In this document: positions 30,113 to 39,519 of the stretch, piece by piece
Layout: each line of letters starts with the position of its first letter
Numbering within the stretch: position 1 is the stretch's first letter
Source of the DNA: Ralstonia sp. TCR112
Lineage (GTDB): Bacteria > Pseudomonadota > Gammaproteobacteria > Burkholderiales > Burkholderiaceae
Direction: 5' to 3'
Assembly (NCBI RefSeq): GCF_007997035.1
Contig: NZ_VOSS01000084.1
Location: forward strand, 1-61,179
Length of the DNA stretch: 61,179 nt
Program-made: the position numbers and the translations under genes
The notes under the pieces: generated by a model
The model's database searches: none
Told to the model about the DNA's origin: nothing
Seen by the model: only the letters and a program-made list of their open reading frames with translations

Positions 30113-31384
30113 TCAGGACCCTCGCGCGGCCAGCACGAAGAACAGCAAGGTACTGGTGCACATGCTCAGCGTCGCCAGCCAGGCCGTGCCATGCAGCAGC
30201 GGGGAACTGCGGAACGGCCCCATCACCGCCTTGCGGCGCGACATCAGCTGCAGCATCACCATGACAGGCGTGGCGGCCACGCCATTGAGCACCGCGGCCC
30301 AATACAGCAGCTTGAACGGCTCGATGGGCAGAAACACCATCACCGTGGCCGCCGCCATCACCAGCGTGAGGAACAGGTAGAACTTAGGCGCGCGGTGCAC
30401 CTTCGCTTCAAGGCTGCTGTGCCACTTGAAGGCCTCCGCGGCGGCATAGGCAGCGGAGCCCGCCAGCACCGGCACCGCAAGCAGCCCCGTGCCGATCACG
30501 CCCACGGCAAACAACGTCTGCGCAAAGCGGCCAGCCACCGGCTTGAGCGCTTCGGCGGCCTGCGCACAGGTTTCGATTTTCGTGACGCCATGCGTGTGCA
30601 GCGCGTAAGCGGCCGTCAGCATGATGCAGAAGGCAATCAATGCCGACACCACCATCCCGACCGTCGTGTCGATGCGGATGCGAGCGAACTGGTCCTTCGC
30701 CTGCCACGGCGCCTTCTTGAGCGGCGCTTCGTCTTCAGCCAGGCGGGTTTCTTCCACCTCCCCTGCGGCCTGCCAGACAAACAGATACGGGCTGATGGTG
30801 GTGCCGAACACTGCGACGAGCGTCATCGCATAGTCCTTCGACCAATGCAGCTGCGGGACCACGGTGTCGTGCAGCGCATGCGCCCAGTCCACCTTCACGA
30901 CAAATGCCGTGGCCACGTACGCCAGCAGCGACAGCGCGGTCCACTGCAGATAGCGCGCATAGCGGCGATACGGCATCCAGACTTGCAGCACGAGCGTGAA
31001 GACGGCAAACAGGCACGCATACCACGCGGTCGAGCCGCCCAGGAGCAGCCGCACGCTGTCGCCCATGGCAGCAATATCGGCCCCGACGTTGATGATGTTG
31101 GCCACCGTGACCAGCGCCACGAATGCATACGCCAGCCACGGCGAGTGATGCTGCCGGATATTGGCCACCACGCCCCGGCCGGACACGCGCCCCAGGCGCG
31201 CACTGACCAGTTGGATGGAAATCATCAGCGGCAGCGTCAGCAGCAGCGTCCAGAGCATGCCGGTACCCATCTGCGCACCGGCCTGCGCGTACGTGGCGAT
31301 CCCGCTGGGGTCGTCATCTGCCGCGCCAGTGATGAAGCCGGGCCCCAGCCGGCGGTACCACGGGGTGTCGTCAGCTGCGGGCAC
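30113..31384 (-). CDS. NRAMP-family metal transporter, atypical
   Basis: An inner-membrane protein of about 423 residues with eleven or so helices. The first helix has GPGFITGAADDDPSGIATYAQAG, keeping the metal-site Asp-Pro but with Ser-Gly where classical Mn/Fe transporters have Gly-Asn. Helix 6 reads FGTTISPYLFVWQAAGEVEE in place of the usual Met-Pro-His stretch, so the soft-metal methionine is absent. The protein therefore belongs to a divergent NRAMP branch, and Mn or Fe transport should not be assumed. The start is taken as GTG 31384 (MPAADDTPWYRRLGPGF), because an upstream gene's stop lies at 31392. GGAG is suitably placed. It is co-directional with the small gene upstream. Confidence 0.85.
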   Translation of the reverse strand: MPAADDTPWYRRLGPGFITGAADDDPSGIATYAQAGAQMGTGMLWTLLLTLPLMISIQLVSARLGRVSGRGVVANIRQHHSPWLAYAFVALVTVANIINVGADIAAMGDSVRLLLGGSTAWYACLFAVFTLVLQVWMPYRRYARYLQWTALSLLAYVATAFVVKVDWAHALHDTVVPQLHWSKDYAMTLVAVFGTTISPYLFVWQAAGEVEETRLAEDEAPLKKAPWQAKDQFARIRIDTTVGMVVSALIAFCIMLTAAYALHTHGVTKIETCAQAAEALKPVAGRFAQTLFAVGVIGTGLLAVPVLAGSAAYAAAEAFKWHSSLEAKVHRAPKFYLFLTLVMAAATVMVFLPIEPFKLLYWAAVLNGVAATPVMVMLQLMSRRKAVMGPFRSSPLLHGTAWLATLSMCTSTLLFFVLAARGS

Positions 31385-31391
31385 GCTGGGC

Positions 31392-31658
31392 TCAGCTCCG
31401 GTTGTCAGTCGAGGGCGCGTCCGGCGTCTGCTCCCCGGGGTCGTGCAGCTTGTCGCGCGTGATGCCCGGCGGCACTTCGCCTTGGCGCATGCGGCGCAGC
31501 GTGTCGTGCTTGCTCTGCGGCTTCGGTGCCGTGCTGCCTGTGCGGCCGGCTTCCGCATTGGCCGGCCGATCGCCCGGCTTGCGGTGCGACTCGGCCTGTT
31601 CCCAGTCGGCCTGACGCTGTTCGGCGTCGCGGTTTTCCTTCTCTTGCCTGTCTCGCAT
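31392..31658 (-). CDS. Small hydrophilic protein of unknown function
   Basis: The product has 88 residues, highly charged and without hydrophobic segments (MRDRQEKENRDAEQRQADWEQ, ending DKLHDPGEQTPDAPSTDNRS), so probably unstructured and cytosolic. GGAGG on the minus strand lies six bases before the ATG, and the gene is fitted between DUF421 (36-base gap) and the NRAMP-like gene (7-base gap). Both points make it a real gene. No family is recognised. Such proteins are common in stress-induced operons, which suits the DUF421 and SDR neighbours. Confidence 0.72.
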   Translation of the reverse strand: MRDRQEKENRDAEQRQADWEQAESHRKPGDRPANAEAGRTGSTAPKPQSKHDTLRRMRQGEVPPGITRDKLHDPGEQTPDAPSTDNRS

Positions 31659-31693
31659 GGTTGCCTCCGGTGTACGTGTGCAGGTGTGAAAAA

Positions 31694-32185
31694 TCAGCGG
31701 CGCTTGCGGATCAGGCTGACCTGCCCGTTGCGCTCCAGAATGGCGGCCTCCACATCGTCCAGCGTGCGCGAGCCGAGGGTCTGGCGCACGCTCTCATGCA
31801 CATCACCCACGGTGATGAGCGCGGCATCCATCTGGCCTTGGTCGAAGCACCCTTCCCGATAGATCTCGCGTTCGCGGCCGGCGATGAGCCGATCGAGCTT
31901 GGGTAGCCGCACGCATGCCCACCCCAGCAGACGGTGCACCGCCACCAGTGCGAGCGAAGCCGACACCGTCGCCAAAAAAGGCGATGCGCCGACGATAGCG
32001 CGGCTCAGCGTGGCGCCCAGCAACACCGCAACAACGAAATCGAACGGCGCACGCTGGCCGAACGAGCGGCGGCCCGACAGGCGAACCAGCGCCAGCCCGA
32101 TGGCGAACACCACCACTGCACGCATCGCGGTTTGTAACGGGTTGAGATCCTTGCCTTCGCCAAAGAGGAACAGCAGCGTGTCCAT
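31694..32185 (-). CDS. DUF421 (YetF-like) membrane protein
   Basis: The protein has 163 residues: three helices in the first 80 (MRAVVVFAIGLALVRLSG, FDFVVAVLLGATLSRAIVG, FLATVSASLALVAVHRLL), then a soluble domain with LDRLIAGREREIYREGCFDQGQM and VGDVHESVRQTLGSRTLDDVEAAILERNGQVSLI. That order of helices and the closing VEAAILERNGQVS pattern are the DUF421/YetF family, of unknown role and often linked to stress. GGGAGG four bases before the ATG at 32185 sets the start; the frame further upstream overlaps the divergent SDR gene. It is first gene of the minus-strand run toward 30113. Confidence 0.88.
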   Translation of the reverse strand: MDTLLFLFGEGKDLNPLQTAMRAVVVFAIGLALVRLSGRRSFGQRAPFDFVVAVLLGATLSRAIVGASPFLATVSASLALVAVHRLLGWACVRLPKLDRLIAGREREIYREGCFDQGQMDAALITVGDVHESVRQTLGSRTLDDVEAAILERNGQVSLIRKRR

Positions 32186-32341
32186 GGCGCCTCCCGGGGT
32201 GGATGTGAAGTGTTTTCCACCACGGCAGCAAGCGGCGTGCCGCAACGCATGCGCCCCCGACCGCACCTCGCGCGAGGTTGAAAGCGATGGCATGCCGCGT
32301 GCTGAAAGCCGGTGTATCCACACTGTCATAGCGAGCGCACC

Positions 32342-33201
32342 ATGCCCGACCAGCCACAGCAACAACCACCACAGCACCAGGACCGCCAGCCCGGCACCGA
32401 GAGCGACATGACGCCGCGCCCGCGCGCCGAGATGGAAAATTACTTCGGCAGCGGCAAGCTTGCCGACAAGGTCGCCATCGTCACCGGCGGCGACAGCGGC
32501 ATCGGCCGCGCGGTGGCCATCGGCTTTGCAAAGGAAGGCGCCGATGTGCTGATCGCCTATCTGGACGAACACGACGACGCCAACCAGACCTGCCGCCTCG
32601 TCCGCGCGACTGGCCGCCGCTGCGAAGCCATTGCCGGCGACCTGGGCGACGAAGCGCATGCCCGCGCGGTGGTCACGCAGGCGGTGGCCACCTTCGGCAA
32701 GATCGACATCGTGGTGAGCAATGCGGCAGAACAGCACCCCCAGCAAAGCCTGGCCGACATCGACGCTGTGCAGCTCGAGCGCACGTTCCGCACGAACGTC
32801 TTCGCGATGTTCTATCTGATCCGTGCCGCGCTGCCGCACCTGCATGAAGGCGCGCGCATCATCACGACCACCTCGGTCACGGCGTTTCGCGGCAGCGGCC
32901 ACCTGGTGGACTACGCCGCCACCAAGGGCGCAATCGTCGCGTTTACGCGATCACTGGCGCAGCAGGTGGCCGAGAAGGGCATCCTGGTGAATGCCGTGGC
33001 GCCGGGGCCGATCTGGACACCGCTGATCCCGTCCACCTTCGACGCCGAGCACGTCGCCAAATTCGGCAGCAACGAGCCGCTGGGCCGGGCCGCCAGCCGG
33101 ATGAAGTGGCGCCGTGCTACATCTTTTTGGCGTCTGCCGATGCGAGCTACATGACCGGGCAGACGCTGCATCCGAATGGGGGGGAGATCGTCAACGGGTG
33201 A
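32342..33201 (+). CDS. General-stress-type short-chain dehydrogenase (frame broken near 33090)
   Basis: A classical SDR resembling YghA and Bacillus general stress protein 39. A hydrophilic Gln-rich N-terminus (MPDQPQQQPPQHQDRQ) precedes AEMENYFGSGKLADKVAIVTGGDSGIGRAVAI (TGGDSGIG, cofactor). Later come VVSNAAEQH, TTTSVTAFRG and VDYAATKGAIVAF with catalytic Tyr and Lys, then NAVAPGPIWTPLIPSTF. The frame fails after LGRAASR. One missing base at about 33086-33093 (GGCCGCCAG for GGCCGGCCAG) restores PDEVAPCYIFLASADASYMTGQ and NGGEIVNG to the stop at 33201, for 286 residues. It is divergent from DUF421. The substrate is unknown; the family is induced in stress. Confidence 0.86.
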
Positions 33202-33222
33202 CGGTACCGCCCCCCGGCTGCA

Positions 33223-34359
33223 TCAAAACGCCGTGCGCATCCCGACCATCGCGCCGAGCTGGTTCACACCCTTGCCCGGCGTGGTCCCACCCCCGCCGCC
33301 GCTGACGGAATACTGCGCGTTGGCGCTGTTCCACAGATAGCCGGTCTGCGCATACAGCGCCGTGCGCTTCGAGAGCGAATAGACGCCGCGCAGCACGGCC
33401 ATCGTCGCGCTGCGGCTCTGGTCGGCATTGACGAGGCGGATCAGACCGGCATCCAGCGTCAGCGCGCCCGTGAGCGGATAGCTGCCGTTGACGAAGTAGA
33501 GGTTGGAACGGACGTCGCCGGCAACGGCCTGCACGTGGCGACCGATCCAGCCCACGCCGAGCTTGGCGTTGCCGAGCTTCACATAGCCGTTGGCGACGAT
33601 GCGGCGGTCTTTGTCGCCCGCATCGGTAAGCGCGATGGGCGCACTGCCGTTGAAGAACGATGCGGTGGCGCCGGTGCCGCCGCGTTGCTCTTCATAAGCG
33701 CCGGCCACGCCAAAGGTGGCCGCGTCGTACTTGACCATGGCCGACATGGCACGGCACGCCGATGCATTGCCCGCCACCTCGCCCGCGCAGGTTCCGGAGG
33801 CCGGCACACCGCCCGCAGCATCGCGCCCGAACGAATACGTGGCACCCACCGTCAGGCCGCTGAAGGTGCCTTTGTAGGCGATGGTGTTGTCCGTGCGCGC
33901 GTTTGGAATGTACGCATCGAGTGAGCCGATGGCGTACTGGCTGGGGCCGAGGATGTCTGCATCGGCCAGCGACAGAAACACCATGCTGTACTGCCGACCC
34001 AGCGTGACGGTGCCGTAATCGCTCGCCAGCCCGACCCACGCCTGCCGGCCGAACAGGCGACCGCCCTGGCCGGAAGTGCCGGTGTCGGTGTTGAAGCCGC
34101 TTTCCAGCGTGAACACGGCCTTCATGCCGTTGCCCAGGTCTTCAGCGCCGCGCAAGCCCCAGCGCGAGGGCAGCGTGCCCGTGACCGACGGAATGCGCGT
34201 GAGGCCGTTGCCATTGGTATTGGCATGGCTCACGTATTCGATGCCGGTATCGATGAGGCCGTAGAGCGTGACGCTCTGCGCATTGGCCGCGCCGCTGGCG
34301 AGCGCGCACGTGGCAGCGGCCAGCACGAGACAGTGCGTGCGCAAGGTGGTGGTTTGCAT
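33223..34359 (-). CDS. Gram-negative trimeric porin (OmpC/Omp32 type)
   Basis: An outer-membrane general porin of 378 residues. A signal peptide (MQTTTLRTHCLVLAAATCALASGAANA) is followed by the mature start QSVTLYGLIDTGIEYVSH. Near residues 65-85 lies SRWGLRGAEDLGNGMKAVFTLESGF, and GRLFGRQAWVGLASDYGTVTLGRQYS follows, both hallmarks of beta-proteobacterial porins. The terminal Phe (MVGMRTAF) is the outer-membrane assembly signal. AGGAGG eight bases before the start supports it. It is last gene of the ferulate operon, 115 bases after the MFS gene, and probably lets aromatic acids or their esters cross the outer membrane. Confidence 0.93.
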   Translation of the reverse strand: MQTTTLRTHCLVLAAATCALASGAANAQSVTLYGLIDTGIEYVSHANTNGNGLTRIPSVTGTLPSRWGLRGAEDLGNGMKAVFTLESGFNTDTGTSGQGGRLFGRQAWVGLASDYGTVTLGRQYSMVFLSLADADILGPSQYAIGSLDAYIPNARTDNTIAYKGTFSGLTVGATYSFGRDAAGGVPASGTCAGEVAGNASACRAMSAMVKYDAATFGVAGAYEEQRGGTGATASFFNGSAPIALTDAGDKDRRIVANGYVKLGNAKLGVGWIGRHVQAVAGDVRSNLYFVNGSYPLTGALTLDAGLIRLVNADQSRSATMAVLRGVYSLSKRTALYAQTGYLWNSANAQYSVSGGGGGTTPGKGVNQLGAMVGMRTAF

Positions 34360-34474
34360 GTGGGGCCCCTCCTAGGGTCGAGCCGGTCCCGCCCCCCATG
34401 TCTGGCAGGCCGGCGGTTTGGTATGCGTGGAAGGCGCCATCGGGCCGACGGCGCGAGAAAGAACAACCGCTATG

Positions 34475-35695
34475 TCAGTCCTGCACGCGCGGCCGCTTGA
34501 GCAGCAGCAGCGCAGCCAGCGCCGCGATGATGGTGACCGGGATGCTGGCGCCAATGATGGTGGTGGCGTGCTGCCCCATCGCCAGCAGTTGACCGGCCAG
34601 CAGCGGCCCGGCGATCGAGCCCAACCGGCCCACCGCCACCGCAGCGCCCACGCCGGTGCCGCGCACGACGGTCGGGTAGTACGCCGCCGCCAACGCATAC
34701 AGCACCGACTGCGCGCCGATCACGAACAGCCCCGCCATGAAGGCGCCGGCCGACATCGATGCCATGCCGCCCGCCGCAGCCAGCAACGACAACGCCGCGA
34801 TGATGCCGACATACATGCCCGACACTACCCAGCGCGGGCGCGCCGCATCCATCAACATGCCAATGCCCAGCGCGCCGGCACCGCCGCCGATGTTGAACAG
34901 GATCTGCACCATGCCAACCTGCGGCCGGCTCAGTCCCTGTGCGGCCATCAGGGAGGGCAGCCAGTTGAGCAGGAAATACAGCACGATCAGCGTGAAGAAA
35001 TAGCTGACCCACAGGAACAGCGTGGCCGCCAGGCGACGCTCGCCAAACAGCGCCCATGACACCGGCGGCGGCTGGATGGCGCCCCGCTGCGCGCTGTCGA
35101 ACCGGCGCGATTCCTGCAGCGTCAGCAGCAGCGGCACCACGACGAGCGGGCCGAAGCCGCCCACGTAGAAGATATGGCGCCAGCCGGAATCGCCGGCGCT
35201 CAACATGCCGACCACCGCGGCGATGGCACCGCCAAACGGGATGCCGCAATACATAACGCTCACGGCGGTGTTGCGCAGGCGTGCGGGTACCGCTTCGGCA
35301 CACAGCGCGATCAGGTTGGGCATGGCGGCCCCCAGGCCGATGCCGGTGGCCACGCGAATCATCAGCAGGCTGTTGAAATCCCACACGTGCGCGGTGGCGA
35401 TCGAAAAGATGCCGAACAGCGCCGTCGCCAGGATCAGCACGCGCTTGCGGCCGATGCGATCAGCCAGCCGGCCGCCCAGCATGGCGCCCGGCAACAGGCC
35501 AAACGTGCCGGCGCTAAATGCGAGGCCCATCTGCCCGACCGACAGGCCGAACTCGCGCGCCATGCGCGGCGCAGCCACGCCGATGGATTGCAGATCGAGC
35601 CCCTCAAGCAGCGCAACGATGAAGCACAGCCCAAGGGTCATGGCGACGCCGGCGCCAACGGTCTCCCGGCTCAACGTCGTGGTGGTGGTTTGCAT
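34475..35695 (-). CDS. MFS aromatic acid:H+ symporter
   Basis: An inner-membrane carrier of 406 residues with twelve predicted helices. The loop 2-3 motif is GGRLADRIGRKRVLILATALFG (about 74-95) and the repeat-half counterpart is weaker. Acidic helix 1 (LCFIVALLEGLDLQSIGVAAPRMARE) carries the DLQ-type signature seen in AAHS transporters of hydroxycinnamates, protocatechuate or 3-hydroxyphenylpropionate. AAGGAG before the ATG at 35695 fixes the start; it is 29 bases after the tannase gene. In this operon its likely cargo is ferulate or a related hydroxycinnamate released by the esterase. Specificity is inferred from context. Confidence 0.88.
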   Translation of the reverse strand: MQTTTTTLSRETVGAGVAMTLGLCFIVALLEGLDLQSIGVAAPRMAREFGLSVGQMGLAFSAGTFGLLPGAMLGGRLADRIGRKRVLILATALFGIFSIATAHVWDFNSLLMIRVATGIGLGAAMPNLIALCAEAVPARLRNTAVSVMYCGIPFGGAIAAVVGMLSAGDSGWRHIFYVGGFGPLVVVPLLLTLQESRRFDSAQRGAIQPPPVSWALFGERRLAATLFLWVSYFFTLIVLYFLLNWLPSLMAAQGLSRPQVGMVQILFNIGGGAGALGIGMLMDAARPRWVVSGMYVGIIAALSLLAAAGGMASMSAGAFMAGLFVIGAQSVLYALAAAYYPTVVRGTGVGAAVAVGRLGSIAGPLLAGQLLAMGQHATTIIGASIPVTIIAALAALLLLKRPRVQD

Positions 35696-35724
35696 GGCAT
35701 CTCCTTCCGGATGTTGGGCGGCCG

Positions 35725-37473
35725 TCATTGGCAACTGAAGCTCGAGGCGTCGTTGATGTTGCCGGCGCCCGTGTAGCGCGCGATCTTCGGGTAGGCGCAC
35801 AGCGGACGCGTGCGGTCGTGGCCGGCGGCATTCCAGTCGCTGGGCACTTCGGCATTCGGCACGGCGTTGGCGGGGCCGCGTGCGGTGGCGACCACGCTGT
35901 CGGGCGCCACGCCGCGCTCCACCCAGGCCACCAGCGGCGTGAGCATGTCGAACTGGTCGGCGGTCGGCCCGCCCGCGCAGTGATTCATGCCCGGCACCGG
36001 ATAGAAGCGCGCGAAGTTGCTGGCATCGCCGCCGTTGGCTGCGGCCAGGCGCTGGTACCAGTCGGTCGTGTCGTCGGACGAGAACACCGGGTCGCTCGTG
36101 CCGTGATAGACCATCAGCTTGGCGCCGCGCCCCTTGAGCGTGCCGAGGTTGGTCTCATCCGGCGGCGTCATGAAAGACCAGGCGGATTCGGTGTACGTGG
36201 CGTCTGTGGCGAAGATCTTCGGTGCGTCGGTGTCCATGTTGAACGCCAGGCCATACGCGGTGAGTGACGTGATGGCCGACGCCGGCTGCGGCGTGGTCGT
36301 AAACACGAACGCCAGCGCTGCAGGATCCAGCTGGATCGAGTTGCCTTGCTTCCACGCCGCCCAGTTGCTGCCGCTGATGCCGGCGTCAAACGAAAAGCCC
36401 GAGTACAACGCCTGCCCCGCACTGTTGCGCGCGCCGGCAAACAGGTTGGCCATCACGGTTTTCTGCGCGGCGGTCAGGCAGGTGCCGTCACGGGCGCCGG
36501 TGCAGGTCGGCACATCGTTGGCGAGGCTGAAGGCGGTCTGGCACGCCTTGAGGTTGTTGATCATGCCGTCGGTCGTGCCGTCCAATGCGTCGCACTTGGC
36601 GAGTACGTGGCTGGCCACCATGGCGCGCTCCGCGGCGGACAGGGACGTGGTGATGTCTGGAAAGCCCGCGCTGGTGTTGGCGGTCGCCACCGTCGCCAGT
36701 TGCTGGGCGCTGTACACCTCGTTGATGGCCGCCTTGGGCAGATGGAAGCCCGGGTCGCCGGCCAGGATGCCGTCATACGCGTTGGCCGAACGCGCGGCGG
36801 CCACCATCGCATGGCGCCCGCCGTTGGAGCACCCGCCAAAGTAGCTGCGGTCCGGCGCCTTGCCGTACACCTGCGCGATCATCGACTTGGCCATCGGCGT
36901 GAGCGTGGCAACGGCGTTGTAGCCGTAATCGAGGCGGGCCTGCGGGTCGCGCCCGAACAGCGGCACCTGGCTGCCGTTATGCCCCGCATCCGAACTGATG
37001 ACGGCAAACCCGGAGCCCAGTGCACTGCTGACGGGACCACCGCCCAACGCGCCCAGCGCCGTGGCCACCGCGCCATCCAGCCCGCCGTTGGCCTGGTAGT
37101 AGAAGCGACCGTTCCATGCCTTGGGCAGACGCATCTCGAAACCGATGGCGTACGTCTTGCCGTCCACCGGGCTCACACGCGTGTTCATGGTGCCGGTGAT
37201 GAGGCAGTGCTCGGGCACGGCGTTGCCGCCCACGCTCAACGTGCCGGCGGCCACGGTCGAGATGGCGGTGATGCTGGTGTTGGCAAAACTCAGCTTGTCG
37301 GCAAAGCTCTCGCACGCGGCGGCGAGATTCAACCCCGTGGCAGGCGAAAGCTGCGGCAGCTGCGATGCTTGCGACGACGAAGCGTCGCCTGTGCTGTCGT
37401 CGTTGCAGCCGGCGCAGCTCAGCGCGAGGGCGAGCGCGGCCAGCGCCATGCCCCGTGACATGACGGTCTTCAT
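35725..37473 (-). CDS. Tannase/feruloyl esterase family lipoprotein
   Basis: A secreted esterase of 582 residues with a hydrophobic leader (MKTVMSRGMALAALALALSCAGCNDD) ending in cysteines that suggest a lipoprotein. The nucleophile motif is GGCSNGGRHAM (G-x-S-x-G with the preceding Cys, about residue 210). The acidic residue lies in YHGTSDPVFSSDD (about 449), and the His, with its paired Cys, in MNHCAGGPTADQFD (about 500). This CS-D-HC arrangement is diagnostic of PF07519. It would free ferulate from plant cell-wall esters in the periplasm or at the cell surface. AGGAGGAG directly upstream gives a strong start. It is part of the ferulate operon, between the CoA ligase and the transporter. Confidence 0.92.
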   Translation of the reverse strand: MKTVMSRGMALAALALALSCAGCNDDSTGDASSSQASQLPQLSPATGLNLAAACESFADKLSFANTSITAISTVAAGTLSVGGNAVPEHCLITGTMNTRVSPVDGKTYAIGFEMRLPKAWNGRFYYQANGGLDGAVATALGALGGGPVSSALGSGFAVISSDAGHNGSQVPLFGRDPQARLDYGYNAVATLTPMAKSMIAQVYGKAPDRSYFGGCSNGGRHAMVAAARSANAYDGILAGDPGFHLPKAAINEVYSAQQLATVATANTSAGFPDITTSLSAAERAMVASHVLAKCDALDGTTDGMINNLKACQTAFSLANDVPTCTGARDGTCLTAAQKTVMANLFAGARNSAGQALYSGFSFDAGISGSNWAAWKQGNSIQLDPAALAFVFTTTPQPASAITSLTAYGLAFNMDTDAPKIFATDATYTESAWSFMTPPDETNLGTLKGRGAKLMVYHGTSDPVFSSDDTTDWYQRLAAANGGDASNFARFYPVPGMNHCAGGPTADQFDMLTPLVAWVERGVAPDSVVATARGPANAVPNAEVPSDWNAAGHDRTRPLCAYPKIARYTGAGNINDASSFSCQ

Positions 37474-37533
37474 GAGTCTCCTCCTGGGTGGATGAACCGG
37501 TCTTTGCCGGTTGGTCGGATTGCTGCGTTGGAA

Positions 37534-39453
37534 TCAGCCCGCGCGGATCACCGCGGGATCGCCATCGCGATACAGCGTGTCGACCTGCTCGGCACGGTGG
37601 GCCAGCACGGCGCGCTGGTTGAGCGTGCCCTTGTCGGTGACCTCGCCGCGGTCAAGCGATGGCGGCACGTCGAGCAACAGCAGCCGCGCCACGCGCGTCG
37701 CGCTGCCGGTGGCCGTGGCGTTCAGTTCGTGCAGCAGTGCGGCAAATGCGGCGCGCACGGCAGGGGCGGCCAGCACTTCGGCTGTGCTGGCGCTGGCGGG
37801 CAGGCCAGAGAGCCGCCGGCATCGCTCCATCTGCGGGAACACCAGCAAGCCGATGTCGTCACGGTTCATGCCGGCAATCACCACGTCCTGCACATACGGC
37901 GCGCCTGCGGCAATCACACGTGCACGCAATGGGCCCACGCTGACGAACGTGCCGGAGCTGAGCTTGAAGTCCTCCGCGATGCGGCCATCGAAGACGAGGC
38001 CTTTTTCGGGGTGGTCGGCGTCGTAGAAACGCAGCGCGTCGCCGCTGCAGTAGTAGCCGTCTTCATCGAAGACCGGTGCGGCAGGCTCTTCCCCCAGGCG
38101 CCAGTAGCCACGCATGACGTGCGGCCCGCGAAAGCGCGCCTCCAGCTTGTCGCCCACGGGCACGAGCTTGAGTTCGCAGCCCGGCGCCGGCGTGCCGACA
38201 TAGCCCGAACGCATGATCGGCCGGGTCGTGAACAGGCAGCACGGCGACGTCTCTGTCATGCCCAGGCCGGCCATGATGCGGATGCGTTCGCCGCAGTGCT
38301 GGCCGGTCACGCGCTCCAGCCGGTCCCAGGCCTCTTGCGACAGTCCTGCACCGCCAAAGAAGTAGAGCTTCACGCGGGAGAAGAAGGTCTCGCGCAGCGC
38401 CGGGTCCCGCTCCAGCGCCAGCGCGAGTTCTTCCCACCCCTTGGGCACATTGAAATACGCAGTGGGTGCGATCTCGTGCAGGTTGCGCAGGGTCTCGTCG
38501 AATTTGCCGGGCACGGGCCGGCCGTCGTCGATGTATAGCGTGCCGCCGTTGTAGAGCACGATGCCGACGTTGTGGCTGCCGCCGAACGTGTGGTTCCACG
38601 GCAGCCAATCCACCAGCACCGGCGGCTCCTTGGCGAATTCGGGAATGGTCTGGCGCAGCATCTGCTGATTGCTGCACAGCATGCGGTGCGTGGTCGGCAC
38701 GGCCTTGGGCGCGCGCGTCGAGCCCGAGGTGAACAGCACCTTGACCAGCGTATCGGGGCCGGTTGCGGCCTGCGCGGCGTCTGCCGTGGTCACGAGCGTG
38801 TGCAGCAGCGTGTCGAAGGCGGTGGCGCTGCGCCCGGGCAATACGCCGTCGCGCGTGATGACCTCCACGCCGGGCGGCACCACCGCGCTGATGGCGTTGG
38901 CAAAGGCCGCGCCATCGGCGGCATAGACGAGCCCCGGCGTCAGCACGTCAAACACGTGGCGCAGCTTGCCGAAATCCGTCGACACCAATGCATACGGCGG
39001 CGACACCGGCGCGTACGGCACACCCGCCCACATGGCGCCCAGCGCCAGCTGCAAGTGCTCAAGATCGTTGCCGGACAGGATCGCCAGCGGGCGCTCGGTG
39101 GAGACGCCGCGATCCAGCAGCGCCTGGCCAATGGCGCGTGCGCGCTCCAGCATCTCGCGATAGGTCAGCTTGATCCATGCGCCGTCCGGCCCGCGACGTG
39201 CAGCCAGCACGCGATCCGGGTGGCGCTGCGCGCCCGCGACCAGGCAGTCGGTCATGCGCGCCGGATGTTCTGCCAGCGCTTCGGTATTACGCACGTGCCA
39301 GACACCGCGGTCGCGCGCGTCCATCTCGCAACGCGCAGGCGCATCGCTCACGGCAACCTGCCTGTAGGGGTGATCGGGCACACCTGCCGGGGGCGGCGTG
39401 TGATGCCCGGTTTGAACCTGCGGGCCCTGAGCCTGCATTTCGACGTGATTCAC
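37534..39453 (-). CDS. fcs: Feruloyl-CoA synthetase
   Basis: Activates ferulate (and likely p-coumarate or caffeate) to the CoA thioester with ATP. It has 639 residues, long for the family but with the full adenylation set: [18 protein letters not shown] (P-loop, about 248), [34 protein letters not shown] (A5, about 395), [12 protein letters not shown] and [19 protein letters not shown] (hinge). The [10 protein letters not shown] stretch is characteristic of Fcs rather than general ligases. The start is a GTG at 39453: AGGAG lies seven bases before it, while the nearest ATG is four codons further in. It is third gene of the operon, 66 bases after vdh. Product goes to the hydratase/lyase. Confidence 0.93.
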   Translation of the reverse strand: MNHVEMQAQGPQVQTGHHTPPPAGVPDHPYRQVAVSDAPARCEMDARDRGVWHVRNTEALAEHPARMTDCLVAGAQRHPDRVLAARRGPDGAWIKLTYREMLERARAIGQALLDRGVSTERPLAILSGNDLEHLQLALGAMWAGVPYAPVSPPYALVSTDFGKLRHVFDVLTPGLVYAADGAAFANAISAVVPPGVEVITRDGVLPGRSATAFDTLLHTLVTTADAAQAATGPDTLVKVLFTSGSTRAPKAVPTTHRMLCSNQQMLRQTIPEFAKEPPVLVDWLPWNHTFGGSHNVGIVLYNGGTLYIDDGRPVPGKFDETLRNLHEIAPTAYFNVPKGWEELALALERDPALRETFFSRVKLYFFGGAGLSQEAWDRLERVTGQHCGERIRIMAGLGMTETSPCCLFTTRPIMRSGYVGTPAPGCELKLVPVGDKLEARFRGPHVMRGYWRLGEEPAAPVFDEDGYYCSGDALRFYDADHPEKGLVFDGRIAEDFKLSSGTFVSVGPLRARVIAAGAPYVQDVVIAGMNRDDIGLLVFPQMERCRRLSGLPASASTAEVLAAPAVRAAFAALLHELNATATGSATRVARLLLLDVPPSLDRGEVTDKGTLNQRAVLAHRAEQVDTLYRDGDPAVIRAG

Positions 39454-39519
39454 GTCTTGTCTCCTGAATGCGCCGCCCGTTTTATGGTTGTGGTGGGCGG
39501 CTGCCGAACTTCAGATCGG

